From Pseudomonas putida (GTDB lineage: Bacteria; Pseudomonadota; Gammaproteobacteria; Pseudomonadales; Pseudomonadaceae), in contig NZ_JAETZZ010000004.1 in NCBI RefSeq assembly GCF_022627325.1, positions 62,001-126,000 of the forward strand: a stretch of DNA of 64,000 nucleotides. Direction: 5' to 3'. The notes under the pieces are model-generated. The model was not told where the DNA came from and did no database searches. It worked only from the letters and a program-made list of their open reading frames with translations. How positions within the stretch are numbered: the stretch's first letter is position 1; each line of letters opens with the position of its first letter. This document shows positions 19,690 through 28,449 of the stretch, in pieces. The position numbers were made by a program, and so were the translations under genes.

Positions 19690-20838
19690 ATGATCCGCAG
19701 CAAACTGCCGAACGTCGGCACGACCATCTTCACCACCATGTCCCAGCTCGCTGTGCAGACGGGCGCGCTCAACCTGTCCCAGGGCTTCCCTGACTTCAAT
19801 GGCCCGCAGGCCCTGCTCGATGCAGTGGGCCGGCACGTGGCTGCCGGGCACAACCAGTATTCGCCAATGACCGGCCTGCCGGCCTTGCGCCAGCAGGTGG
19901 CTGCCAAGGTGGCGCGGCTGTACGGCGCACAGGTGGATGCCGACCAGGAAGTGACCATCACCCCCGGTGCCACCGAGGCGATTTTCTGTGCCATCCAGGC
20001 AGTGGTGCATGCGGGTGACGAGGTGATTGTCTTCGACCCGTGTTACGACAGCTATGAGCCTTCGGTGGCGCTGGCCGGTGGTCGCTGCGTGCATGTGCAA
20101 CTGAGCGACGGCGACTTCCGTATCGACTGGCAGAAGTTCAGCGATGCCCTGAGCCCGCGCACCCGCATGGTCATCCTCAATTCGCCGCACAACCCCAGTG
20201 GCGCGCTGATCACCCGCGAAGACCTTGAGCAGTTGGCAACGCTGGTTGCCGAGCGCGATATCTACCTGATCAGCGACGAAGTCTACGAGCACCTGGTTTA
20301 CGACGGCGTCCGCCACGCCAGCGTGCTGGCCCACGAACAGCTGTATCAACGTGCCTTTGTGGTCAGCTCGTTCGGCAAGACTTACCACGTCACTGGCTGG
20401 AAGACCGGCTACGTGATCGCGCCTGCGGCGTTGAGTGCAGAGCTGCGCAAGGTGCACCAGTACGTCAACTTCTGTGGCGTGACGCCGCTGCAGTGCGCCC
20501 TGGCCGACTTCATGGCCGAGCACCCCGAGCATATCGACGAGTTGCCGGCCTTCTACCAGGGCAAACGTGACGTGTTCTGCGGTTTGCTGGAGGGTTCGCG
20601 TTTCAACTTTACCCGCACGGCGGGCACTTATTTCCAGCTGGTGGACTATTCGCAGATCCGGCCAGACCTGAACGACGTCGACATGGCCCTTTGGCTCACC
20701 CGTGAACACGGCGTTGCGACCATTCCGGTGTCGGTGTTCTACCAGCGACCCATCCCCGAGCAACGCCTGATACGCCTGTGCTTTGCCAAACGTGAGGAGA
20801 CGCTGCGTCAGGCAGCGGAAAAACTATGCGCGATCTGA
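19690..20838 (+). CDS. PLP-dependent aminotransferase, class I/II (YbdL-like)
   Basis: A 382-residue fold-type I aminotransferase. NSPHNPSGALI and the PLP lysine Lys230 in SSFGKTYHVTGWKTGYV are visible. The TYHVTGWKTGY pattern and the N-terminal LPNVGTTIFTTMSQLA are typical of the methionine/kynurenine aminotransferase group (YbdL, KAT). It overlaps the following omega-amidase-like gene by 13 bp. The pair suggests a glutamine- or methionine-keto acid transaminase with an omega-amidase that removes the alpha-keto-amide product; this is inference from context. Confidence 0.88.
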   Translation: MIRSKLPNVGTTIFTTMSQLAVQTGALNLSQGFPDFNGPQALLDAVGRHVAAGHNQYSPMTGLPALRQQVAAKVARLYGAQVDADQEVTITPGATEAIFCAIQAVVHAGDEVIVFDPCYDSYEPSVALAGGRCVHVQLSDGDFRIDWQKFSDALSPRTRMVILNSPHNPSGALITREDLEQLATLVAERDIYLISDEVYEHLVYDGVRHASVLAHEQLYQRAFVVSSFGKTYHVTGWKTGYVIAPAALSAELRKVHQYVNFCGVTPLQCALADFMAEHPEHIDELPAFYQGKRDVFCGLLEGSRFNFTRTAGTYFQLVDYSQIRPDLNDVDMALWLTREHGVATIPVSVFYQRPIPEQRLIRLCFAKREETLRQAAEKLCAI

Positions 20839-21617
20839 GTGCACTGCCCAACCTGAAAATCGCCTTGGTGCAAACGGCCCTGGCCTGGCACGACCGCGAG
20901 GCCAATTACGCTCATTTCGCGGTTTTGCTCGATCAGGCTGGAGATGCCGACCTGGTGATCCTCCCCGAGATGTTCACCACGGGTTTTTCCATGGAATCGG
21001 AAAGCCTGGCCGAGCCTGAGAACGGCCCGACCTACAAATGGCTCAAGGCGCAGGCCAAGCGCATCAACGCCGTGGTTACCGGCAGCGTGATCATCCAGGC
21101 CGCCGATGGCAGCCACCGCAACCGCTTGCTGTGGGCGCGGCCGGACGGCGAGATCCTGTTCTACGACAAGCGCCACCTGTTCCGCATGGCCGGTGAACAC
21201 AAGCATTACACCCCGGGTGAGCGTCAGGTGCAGTTCGAGATCAAGGGCTGGCGGGTACGCCCGCTGATCTGCTACGACCTGCGGTTCCCCGTGTGGAGCC
21301 GCGATGCCCAGGATACCGACCTGCTGTTGTACACCGCGAACTGGCCGGCCGCGCGCCGCCAGCACTGGAACCGGCTGCTGCCGGCGCGGGGTATCGAAAA
21401 CCTGTGCTTTGTGGCCGCGGTGAACCGGGTGGGCACCGATGGCAAGGGTTTCGCGTATTCAGGCGACAGCCAGGTGCTGGATTTTCAGGGTGAAAGCCTG
21501 CTCAGCGCGGGTGAGGCTGATGGCGTGTTCACGGTGGTGCTGCGGGCAGCGGAGCTCGCCAACTACCGCACCCGCTTCCCGGCCAACCTGGATGCCGATA
21601 CCTTCGAGCTGCACTGA
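20826..21617 (+). CDS. Nitrilase-family amidase, omega-amidase/YafV-like
   Basis: A 263-residue carbon-nitrogen hydrolase. The catalytic triad is Glu48 (ILPEMFTTGF), Lys115 (YDKRHLF) and Cys149 (LICYDLRFPVW). The sequence fits the YafV/NIT2-like omega-amidases that hydrolyse 2-oxoglutaramate or 2-oxosuccinamate. Its start lies inside the end of the aminotransferase gene, which implies coupled translation and a shared pathway. Confidence 0.87.
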   Translation: MRDLSALPNLKIALVQTALAWHDREANYAHFAVLLDQAGDADLVILPEMFTTGFSMESESLAEPENGPTYKWLKAQAKRINAVVTGSVIIQAADGSHRNRLLWARPDGEILFYDKRHLFRMAGEHKHYTPGERQVQFEIKGWRVRPLICYDLRFPVWSRDAQDTDLLLYTANWPAARRQHWNRLLPARGIENLCFVAAVNRVGTDGKGFAYSGDSQVLDFQGESLLSAGEADGVFTVVLRAAELANYRTRFPANLDADTFELH

Positions 21618-21626
21618 GTCTGCACG

Positions 21627-21765
21627 GCCAATCGCCGGCAAGCCGGCTCCCACCGGTGCGGCGCAGGCTTCAAGATAGTGGACTGCCCCAAGACATTGGA
21701 TTGCTGTCCAACTTCTTGGAGGCAGTCCACATTAGAGTGGGAGCCGGCTTGCCGGCGATGGGGCC
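21627..21765. repeat. Composite element: REP - 53-bp hairpin - inverted REP (copy A)
   Basis: REP at 21627-21655 (GGCCAATCGCCGGCAAGCC...) and an inverted REP at 21737-21765 flank a 53-bp hairpin at 21678-21730. The hairpin has outer arms GTGGACTGCC/GGCAGTCCAC, then CCAAGA/TCTTGG, then TTGGA/TCCAA. A second copy with the same layout is at 54657-54793. It lies between the convergent amidase and piuB-like genes. Confidence 0.9.
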
Positions 21766-21789
21766 GGTGCTGGCGGCATCAACCCCTGA

Positions 21790-24345
21790 TCAGTAAACAT
21801 CCCGCCGATAACGCCCATCTTCGATCAACTGCTCGACAACCGCTTCGCCGAGCATGCCTTTGAGCACCGCATCGACACCGGCCGCCATCCCTTGCAGGCT
21901 GCCGCAGACATACACATAAGCCCCATCGGCAACCCAGCGCTTGAACGCTTCGGCCTGCTGCAGCAATACATCCTGTACATACACCTTCTCGGCCTGATCG
22001 CGCGAGAACGCCAGGTCCAGCCGCGCCAGGTCGCCGTTAGCCAGCCAGCCTTGCAGCTCATCGCCACAGAGCAGGTCATGCGCGCGGTTACGCTCGCCGA
22101 ACAACAGCCAGTTGCGCTGCTCGCCGGCATTGACCCGCGCCCGCAGCAGGCTGCGCAGGCCCGCAATGCCAGTGCCGTTGCCGATCAGGATCATCGGCGC
22201 GGCGCCTTCGGGCAAATGGAAACCACTGTTGCGGCGCAGGCGCAGGCCAAGGGTGCCAGCGACTGGCAGGTATTCGGTCAGCCAGCCAGAGCCCAGGCCA
22301 AGGGTGCCATCGGGGTGACGCTCTTGGCGTACGATCAGTTCCAGCACACCATCGCTGGCGATCGAGGCGATGGAATATTCGCGGCTGCCGATCGGTACCA
22401 GCGCATCGATCAGGGCTTGTGGCTGCAAGCCGATCAGGTGCTCCCGCTGGGTGGGTAGCTGGCGGCCTGCCAGGGCCTGTGCGAGGGTTTCGTTCAGGCC
22501 GTGAAGCTGCACGGTAGCGTTGGCGTCGACGGCCAGGCCGCTGAGGAATGCCTCCACGCGTGGCTGGCCATTGAGCGGCAGAATTTCAACCAGGTCACCG
22601 GCCTCCCAGCTGGCGGGCGCTTCGCAGCGCAGGCCGATCAGGTAGACCGGTTGCCCTTGGCTGCCAGGGTTGAGCCGTTCGCGGCTGACCAAGGTCCAGT
22701 TGCCGAAACTTGGCGGTTGCCAGGCAGCGACGGGCTGGGCGCCAGTCAGCTGCGCCAGCTCCTGTTGCCATTGTTGCAGGGCCGCCTGGTCGGCGTTGTC
22801 CACCTCCACCGGGCTGAACGCCGTGCTGGCACCGCGCTCGCCGAGCCATGCCTGCAGGCGCCGGGCAAAGCCGCAGAAGTGCGGGTACTGGCGATCACCG
22901 AGCGCCAGCACGGCATAGCTGAGGCCGTTCAGTGCCCAAGGCTGGCCCAGCACCTTGCGCTCGAAGGCTCGGGCGCTGTCAGGCGCCTCGCCGTCACCGA
23001 ACGTACTGACGACGAACAGCGCGCGGCGCGTCTGGCGCAGGTCCTCTTCGCCCAGATCGGCAAGCGCACGTACTTGCACCGGCAAGCCTGCCGCCTGCAG
23101 CTGGCCGGCGCTCTGCCAGGCCAATTGCTCGGCGAAACCGCTCTGGCTGGCAAAGCCGATCAACCAGCTGTCGCCGCTGCTGGCAGTGCTGTCGACACTG
23201 CCACGGGCGGCGCGGACCTGGCGTTTTTTGCGGCGGCGATCGAGGTACAGCAGCCAACCGGTGACGAAGAACAGCGGCATGGTCAGGCTGGCGAGGGTGA
23301 CGATGATCCGCCCCGGCAGGCCGAAGTATTCACCCACGTGCAAGGCATAGACACTTTGCAACAGCTGGGCCTTGAAGGACTTTTCGCTGTAGCGGTCGTG
23401 GCTTTTCACCTGGCCGGTGGCCGGGTCCAGGGTCAGGGTATCGAAGGCGCGTGGGTGCGCAGCGCTGTCGAGCAGGTAGAACAGGCTGGCGGGCTGGCCC
23501 CCAGCAGGCGGCAGACGCAGGTTATACATGGCAAGGCGTGGGCCGGCAGCGTTTTTCAGGCTGGCCCAGATGGCGTCGTAGTCGACCACCAGCGGCGGCG
23601 CGTTCTTGTCCACCTTCTGCGGCCCATGGCGGCCACGGCCTTCGCCGCGCTTGTGCTGCTGCCCTGCGGCAGGGGCGTCGGCCAGCAGCCTGTTCAGGCC
23701 TTCGCGGTACCATTCGTAGGACCAAAACAGCCCGGTCAGCGCGAACAGAAGGTAGAACAGCAGGCACCAGGTGCCTGCAACGGCGTGCAGGTCCCAATTG
23801 AAGGCGCGGCCTTTTTTGGCCCATTCCAAGGTCAGCCAGGTGCGCCAGTTCAGGGCTTTGCGCGGCCAGCGCAGGTACAGGCCGGAGAGGCAGAAAAACA
23901 CCAGCATCAGGGTGCAGGCGCCCGTGATTTGCCGGCCCGTGTCACCCATGGCGAGGAACCGGTGCAGGGTGAGCATCAGTTTGAAGAAGTCTTGCCCTGC
24001 GGCCTGGCCCTTGAGCTCACCGGTATAGGGGTCGGCATAGCGCAGCTCACCGCGGCGCTCGCCCGGTGGTGGTGTGAAGAACACCCGTGCGGCGTTGCCT
24101 TCGCGTACATCTACCCACAGCATCGACACTTTGTCGCCTTGAGCGGCCTCGACCCGGCGCACCAGCTCAGCCGGAGGCAGCACACCCTCGGCGCGGACCT
24201 CGACGTTCAAGACCTCGGCGTTGAAGGCACGCAGGAGTTCTTCCTGGAACGAATAGAGGGCCCCGGTAATGCCCATCAAGGCCAGCACCAGGCCGGCGGT
24301 GATGCCAAAGAACCAGTGCAATTGAAACAGTGTCTTCTTCACCAC
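21790..24345 (-). CDS. piuB: PepSY-flavodoxin-ferredoxin reductase fusion, PiuB-like membrane flavoreductase
   Basis: About 851 residues with three parts. A PepSY-associated membrane region (about 1-375) has four transmembrane helices near 12-34, 140-162, 190-213 and 348-371, with histidines near helix ends (His13, His131, His190, His339 in the longest reading). A flavodoxin-like domain (about 395-540) follows. Last is a diflavin reductase-type FAD/NADPH domain (about 545-854) with REYSIAS for [16 protein letters not shown] for NADPH, and the C-terminal DGRYRRDVY typical of sulfite reductase flavoproteins. It likely moves electrons from NADPH across the inner membrane to reduce siderophore-bound iron. 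I prefer the GTG at 24345, which has AAGGTG upstream; the GTG at 24354 is an alternative. It lies directly after piuA, the order seen in P. aeruginosa piuA-piuB. Confidence 0.85.
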   Translation of the reverse strand: MVKKTLFQLHWFFGITAGLVLALMGITGALYSFQEELLRAFNAEVLNVEVRAEGVLPPAELVRRVEAAQGDKVSMLWVDVREGNAARVFFTPPPGERRGELRYADPYTGELKGQAAGQDFFKLMLTLHRFLAMGDTGRQITGACTLMLVFFCLSGLYLRWPRKALNWRTWLTLEWAKKGRAFNWDLHAVAGTWCLLFYLLFALTGLFWSYEWYREGLNRLLADAPAAGQQHKRGEGRGRHGPQKVDKNAPPLVVDYDAIWASLKNAAGPRLAMYNLRLPPAGGQPASLFYLLDSAAHPRAFDTLTLDPATGQVKSHDRYSEKSFKAQLLQSVYALHVGEYFGLPGRIIVTLASLTMPLFFVTGWLLYLDRRRKKRQVRAARGSVDSTASSGDSWLIGFASQSGFAEQLAWQSAGQLQAAGLPVQVRALADLGEEDLRQTRRALFVVSTFGDGEAPDSARAFERKVLGQPWALNGLSYAVLALGDRQYPHFCGFARRLQAWLGERGASTAFSPVEVDNADQAALQQWQQELAQLTGAQPVAAWQPPSFGNWTLVSRERLNPGSQGQPVYLIGLRCEAPASWEAGDLVEILPLNGQPRVEAFLSGLAVDANATVQLHGLNETLAQALAGRQLPTQREHLIGLQPQALIDALVPIGSREYSIASIASDGVLELIVRQERHPDGTLGLGSGWLTEYLPVAGTLGLRLRRNSGFHLPEGAAPMILIGNGTGIAGLRSLLRARVNAGEQRNWLLFGERNRAHDLLCGDELQGWLANGDLARLDLAFSRDQAEKVYVQDVLLQQAEAFKRWVADGAYVYVCGSLQGMAAGVDAVLKGMLGEAVVEQLIEDGRYRRDVY

Positions 24346-24447
24346 ATCGATCACCTTGTATTGCTGCCGCGCCTGGCGCGGCGTGCATTATGCCTTGATA
24401 CGCAAAAGCCCCGCTCACAGGAATGAACGGGGCTCCGGGCTGTTGCT

Positions 24448-26730
24448 TCAGAAGTGGACGCTGGTGGTCAGCAATGCGGTCCGGCCCGCCGCCTGGTTGG
24501 CGAAGTGGGTGGAAAACGCCTTGTCGTAGTACACCTCATTGGTGAGGTTCTGCACGTTCAGTTGCAGGTCGATGTGCTTGGTCAGCTTGTAGGCGGCCAT
24601 GGCGTCGTAACGTACATAGCTGTCGACCATGGTGGTGTTGGCCACGTTGCCGTAGACGTCATCCACATAGAACGCGCCGCCGCCGACCGTCAGTTTCGGG
24701 GTGATCGAGTATGTGGTCCACAGGCTGGCGCTGTTGTTCGGCGTGTTGGGCAACTGGTTGCCGTCGTTGGCCTTGCCCAGCGGGCCGCCGTCGACCTGGC
24801 GGGCCTGCAGGTAGGTGTAGCCGGCGAACACTTGCCACTTGTCGGTAAGCTTGCCGCTGGCCGACAGTTCGATGCCTTGCACACGGGTTTCGCCGACGTT
24901 TTCGTAGGTGGTGGTGTCCACCTGCACACGGGCGTTTTCCTTTTCGGTGCGGAACAACGCGGCGGCCAGGGACAGGCGCTCGTCGAGCAGATCCCACTTG
25001 GTGCCGATTTCGTAGTTGGTGGTTTCTTCCGGCTCCATGTCGCTGGCCAGGATGTTGCCACCACGGTCGGTGGTGCCCGACAGCGGGTTGCCTTCGGTTC
25101 CCTCGCCGAGCATCGCCCCGGGCGGGGTGGCGGAAGTGGCATAGGAAACGTAGATGCTGCCGTTCTCAGCCGGTTTCCAGACCAGGCCCAGCTGGCCGGT
25201 GAAGAACTCGCTGGTGTCGCGGCCTTTGGTCTGAACGCCGTTCTTGTTCACCACTGTCGCGCCCGAGGCATCGTACGTGCGGAACTTGGTATCAAAGTGG
25301 TCGTAACGCAGGCCCATGTTCAACAGCCACTCAGGCGTCAGTTCCAGCGTGTCGAAGGCGTAGATTGCACGGGTCTTGCTGCTGGTTTTGGTGCCGGCGT
25401 AGTTGCGCGAGATAGTGCCATCCCAGACATCGTCGGGGTTCGGGTCGCTCAGCGATGTACAGCTGCCACCATTGCTCGGGCCGGTGCAGGTGAGCTTGCT
25501 GTTTGGCGACACCGCGTAGCTCTGGCGGTCCGAGTCCTCCTTGCTGAACTCGACCCCTGTGGAGAAGCTGTTCTTGAAACCGCCCACGAAGAACTCACCG
25601 AACAGGTCGGTCTGGTTGGTGGTGGTGGCCGTGTTGCCCACACGGGTGTTGGCACGCCGCCATACGCCGTTGTTGTTGACGTTGCCAATGCTGTCGTCTG
25701 GCTGGGTCAGGATGTAGTCCTGCATGCTGTTGCCATGACGCAGGGTGTTCTTGATGGTCAACGATTCGCTCAGGTCGTGTTCCACGGCGATAGTGGCGAT
25801 GTCCACACGGGTCTTGCGGAAGTCGCGACCGGTCAGGCCATAGAAGTTGCCGCTGTCGCCGCCGTCGATCGGCTTGCTCGGGTGCGCCGAGGTACGTGCG
25901 CCGCTGCCTCCGGTCGGGATGCTGTACGGGATGCCCGAATCCGGCAGGTCGTCGCTTTCCAGGTGGTAGTAGTCGAGGTTGACGCGGGTTGGCGTGCCCA
26001 GGCCGAAGGCCAGGGAGGGGGCGATACCCCAGCGGTCATAGTTGACCTTGTCACGGCCGGCGACGTTGCTCTCGTGGGTCATCAGGTTGAGCCGGCCGGC
26101 AGCGGTGTCGCTGAACTGGTAGTTGCCGTCGAAGGTGTAGCGTTGGGTCTGGTCGCTGCCCCAGGTCCAGGCACCGTCCAGGGAGTTGCCCAGGTGTGCA
26201 CGCTTGCTCACCAGGTTGATGGTGCCGCCTGCCGCGCCGCGGCCACCGATGGCCGAGTTGGGGCCTTTGGCCACTTCCACCGATTCGATGGCGAAGATTT
26301 CACGGGTTTGCGCGCCGGTGTCGCGGACACCGTCCAGGTAGGTGTCACCCTGGGCGTCGAAACCACGAATGAACGGGCGGTCGCCTTGCGGGTTGCCGCC
26401 TTCGCCTGCACCAAAGGTGATGCCCGGTACAGTGCGCAGGGCATCCTGCAGGCTCAAGGCGTTGGTGTCCTTGATGACTTGCTGGGGGATGACGGTAACC
26501 GAGCGCGGGGTGTCCACCAACGGTGCGGTGTACTTCTGCGAGGAGGCCTTCTCGACCTTGTAATCGGTGCTGGCCTGTTCGGCCTTGCCGTTGACGCTGG
26601 TGGCATCGAGGGTAATGGCGCTGCTGGTAGCGGGATCGGCGGCGTAGGCGGACGAAGCGCTCAGGGCGACGCCGATGGCGGACACGATCAGGCGTGGCGA
26701 ACTCACTGCAGATGGCACGTATTGACGCAT
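24448..26730 (-). CDS. piuA: TonB-dependent catecholate-type siderophore receptor, PiuA/Fiu-like
   Basis: A 760-residue outer-membrane receptor. A signal peptide of about 30 residues ends in SSAYA. The plug domain follows, with DTPRSVTVIPQQVI and the VAKGPNSAIGGRGAAGGTINLVSK region. A 22-strand barrel ends in the outer-membrane sorting Phe (TTSVHF). Sequence style is that of Fiu/PiuA receptors for mono- and catecholate siderophores; in P. aeruginosa PiuA also takes up siderophore-antibiotic conjugates. Fur-box-like sites lie just upstream. The gene shares its promoter region with divergent piuC. Confidence 0.88.
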   Translation of the reverse strand: MRQYVPSAVSSPRLIVSAIGVALSASSAYAADPATSSAITLDATSVNGKAEQASTDYKVEKASSQKYTAPLVDTPRSVTVIPQQVIKDTNALSLQDALRTVPGITFGAGEGGNPQGDRPFIRGFDAQGDTYLDGVRDTGAQTREIFAIESVEVAKGPNSAIGGRGAAGGTINLVSKRAHLGNSLDGAWTWGSDQTQRYTFDGNYQFSDTAAGRLNLMTHESNVAGRDKVNYDRWGIAPSLAFGLGTPTRVNLDYYHLESDDLPDSGIPYSIPTGGSGARTSAHPSKPIDGGDSGNFYGLTGRDFRKTRVDIATIAVEHDLSESLTIKNTLRHGNSMQDYILTQPDDSIGNVNNNGVWRRANTRVGNTATTTNQTDLFGEFFVGGFKNSFSTGVEFSKEDSDRQSYAVSPNSKLTCTGPSNGGSCTSLSDPNPDDVWDGTISRNYAGTKTSSKTRAIYAFDTLELTPEWLLNMGLRYDHFDTKFRTYDASGATVVNKNGVQTKGRDTSEFFTGQLGLVWKPAENGSIYVSYATSATPPGAMLGEGTEGNPLSGTTDRGGNILASDMEPEETTNYEIGTKWDLLDERLSLAAALFRTEKENARVQVDTTTYENVGETRVQGIELSASGKLTDKWQVFAGYTYLQARQVDGGPLGKANDGNQLPNTPNNSASLWTTYSITPKLTVGGGAFYVDDVYGNVANTTMVDSYVRYDAMAAYKLTKHIDLQLNVQNLTNEVYYDKAFSTHFANQAAGRTALLTTSVHF

Positions 26731-26767
26731 TGTTATGGACCTTCCCCAAGGTGTGAAGGCCGCGGAT

Positions 26768-26809
26768 CATAATGCAAGTGATTGTAGGTCACAATTGAGA
26801 GTCGTTACC
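26768..26809 (-). promoter_or_regulatory. Two Fur-box-like sites upstream of piuA
   Basis: Compared with the 19-bp consensus GATAATGATAATCATTATC, positions 26768-26786 match 12 of 19 and positions 26791-26809 (read on the minus strand) about 10 of 19. Both are 38-79 bp upstream of the piuA start, where a Fur operator would cover the promoter. Confidence 0.5.
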
Positions 26810-26902
26810 ATTCACTGCGAATTTACAATCTTTACAAATTTTCTTTACGGTTCAAGGAAGCTGAAACGTCTCGGGTGAAGAAAGGGCTTGTGTGGCGTAA
26901 AA

Positions 26903-26921
26903 GGGAATCAATATCATTGAC
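26903..26921 (+). promoter_or_regulatory. Fur-box-like site upstream of piuC
   Basis: GGGAATCAATATCATTGAC matches 13 of 19 positions of the Fur consensus and lies 30 bp before the piuC start. With the sites on the piuA side, it suggests iron-dependent control of both directions. Confidence 0.5.
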
Positions 26922-26951
26922 TTCTTTACAATTCGTTACGGTGCTGCCGCC

Positions 26952-27632
26952 ATGCTGCTTCATATTCCCGGCCTGTTCGACGCCGACGAGCTTGCCCGCA
27001 TTCGCGCGGCACTGGAGCAGGCTGATTGGGCCGATGGCAAGGTCACGGCCGGCTATCAGTCGGCCAAGGCCAAGCACAACTTGCAACTGCCAGAAGGCCA
27101 CGCGCTGGCGAAGGAAATCGGTAGCGCGCTGATCGACCGCCTGTGGAAAACGCCGCGGTTCATGTCGGCGGCGCTGCCGCATAAAGTCTTCCCGCCGCTG
27201 ATCAACTGCTACCGTGAGGGTGGCAACTTCGGCTTCCACATCGACAATGCCCTGCGCCAGCCCAAAGGCAGCCCGGAGCGGGTGCGCACTGACCTGTCCT
27301 CTACGCTTTTTCTCAGCGATCCGGACAGCTATGACGGTGGCGAGTTGGTGATTCAACACACCTATGGCGAGCAACAGGTCAAGCTGGCGGCCGGTGACCT
27401 GGTGCTGTACCCGGGCACGAGCCTGCACAAGGTCAACCCGGTGACGCGCGGCGTGCGTTATGCGGCGTTCTTCTGGACCCAGAGCCTGGTGCGGGAGGAC
27501 AGCCAGCGTGCGTTGCTGTTCGAGATGGACAATGCCATCCAGCAACTGACTGCCGATGTGCCGGAGCACCCCTCGTTGCTGCAATTGACTGGCACCTACC
27601 ATAACCTGCTGCGCCGCTGGGCAGAGGTCTGA
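26952..27632 (+). CDS. piuC: Fe(II)/2-oxoglutarate-dependent dioxygenase PiuC (PKHD type)
   Basis: A 226-residue PKHD-type hydroxylase. The iron facial triad is His96, Asp98 and His159, and the 2-oxoglutarate arginine is Arg169 (FGFHIDN and [10 protein letters not shown]). The C-terminal tail is the YbiX/PiuC-specific helical domain. It is iron-regulated next to TonB receptors in many proteobacteria, but its substrate is unsettled. It is transcribed away from piuA; a Sel1 gene begins 3 bp after it. Confidence 0.93.
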   Translation: MLLHIPGLFDADELARIRAALEQADWADGKVTAGYQSAKAKHNLQLPEGHALAKEIGSALIDRLWKTPRFMSAALPHKVFPPLINCYREGGNFGFHIDNALRQPKGSPERVRTDLSSTLFLSDPDSYDGGELVIQHTYGEQQVKLAAGDLVLYPGTSLHKVNPVTRGVRYAAFFWTQSLVREDSQRALLFEMDNAIQQLTADVPEHPSLLQLTGTYHNLLRRWAEV

Positions 27633-27635
27633 GCC

Positions 27636-28385
27636 GTGTCCTATCCGTTGCGCCGTGAAGAAGTGGTGGATGTCGCCGGCCTGAAGGCCATGCTTGAAGA
27701 TAGCCCGGGCAAAGCCGCCCAGGCCATTCTCGCGGCGGCAGGGCAGGGCGTGATCGAGGCGCAGTTGCTGCTCGGGCAGATCCTGCTCGACGGCCGCGGC
27801 ATCGAAGCGGATGCCGGAGTGGCCCGGCGCTGGTTCGGTATTGCCGCCCAGGGTGGCAGCGCCATGGCGCACAATATGCTCGGGCGGTGCCTGGAGCATG
27901 GTTGGGGTGGCGAGGTAAATGTGGCGCAGGCTGCGGTTCACTATGCCCGCGCGGCCGATGCCGGGCTGGATTGGGGCCTGTATAACCTGGGCAACCTGCT
28001 GGCTACCGGGCGTGGGGTGCCGGCCAATCAGGCGCAGGCATTGATGTGCTACGAGAAGGCTGCGCAGCTGGGGCATGCCAAGTCGATGAACCTGTATGGG
28101 CGTTACCTGGAGCAGGGTATCGCTACGGCGCCAAGTCCGGTGCGGGCGGTGCGCTGGTATCGGCGATCGGCCGAGGCGGGGGATTTTCGTGGGATGTTCA
28201 GTTTGGCGATGGTGCTGGCCGAGCGTGGCCAGATGGCCGAAGTGGGGCCATGGCTGGAGCGGGCGCGGGTTGAGGGCAACCTGAATTTTTTGCGCAGTGC
28301 GTTGGTGACCTTGCAGGCGGCTGGGCCAGGGTTGATGGCCTTTGCGGCGCGGTATGCCGCTGAGATAGAACAGCGCCAGGTGTGA
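27636..28385 (+). CDS. Sel1-repeat protein linked to piuC
   Basis: A 249-residue protein made of about five Sel1-type (TPR-like) repeats, seen as A..WF..AA..G...A...LG..L..G (for example ARRWFGIAAQGGSAMAHNMLGRCLEHG and RWYRRSAEAGDFRGMFSLAMVL). There is no signal peptide, so it is probably cytoplasmic and acts in protein-protein contacts. It starts at GTG 3 bp after the piuC stop, so the two are translated from one mRNA and it should be iron-responsive too. Confidence 0.88.
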   Translation: MSYPLRREEVVDVAGLKAMLEDSPGKAAQAILAAAGQGVIEAQLLLGQILLDGRGIEADAGVARRWFGIAAQGGSAMAHNMLGRCLEHGWGGEVNVAQAAVHYARAADAGLDWGLYNLGNLLATGRGVPANQAQALMCYEKAAQLGHAKSMNLYGRYLEQGIATAPSPVRAVRWYRRSAEAGDFRGMFSLAMVLAERGQMAEVGPWLERARVEGNLNFLRSALVTLQAAGPGLMAFAARYAAEIEQRQV

Positions 28386-28422
28386 TGGTGTCGGCGATGG
28401 GGCGAAGCCAGGCACCAATGAA

Positions 28423-28444
28423 AACGGGGCCTTTCGGCCCCGTT
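28423..28444. terminator. Bidirectional terminator between Sel1 gene and speC
   Basis: AACGGGGCC and GGCCCCGTT close over TTTC between two convergent genes, with A4 before and a short T-containing stretch after. It suits both directions. Confidence 0.75.
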
Positions 28445-28449
28445 CTGCA

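Noticed and set aside
22501-24426. A 641-codon plus-strand open frame opposite the PepSY-flavoreductase
   Set aside because: Antisense shadow of the fusion gene; Gln/Ala-rich translation with no recognisable domain.
24454-26772. A 772-codon plus-strand open frame opposite the TonB receptor gene
   Set aside because: Mirror of piuA codon bias; Val/Gly/Ala-rich translation without domains.
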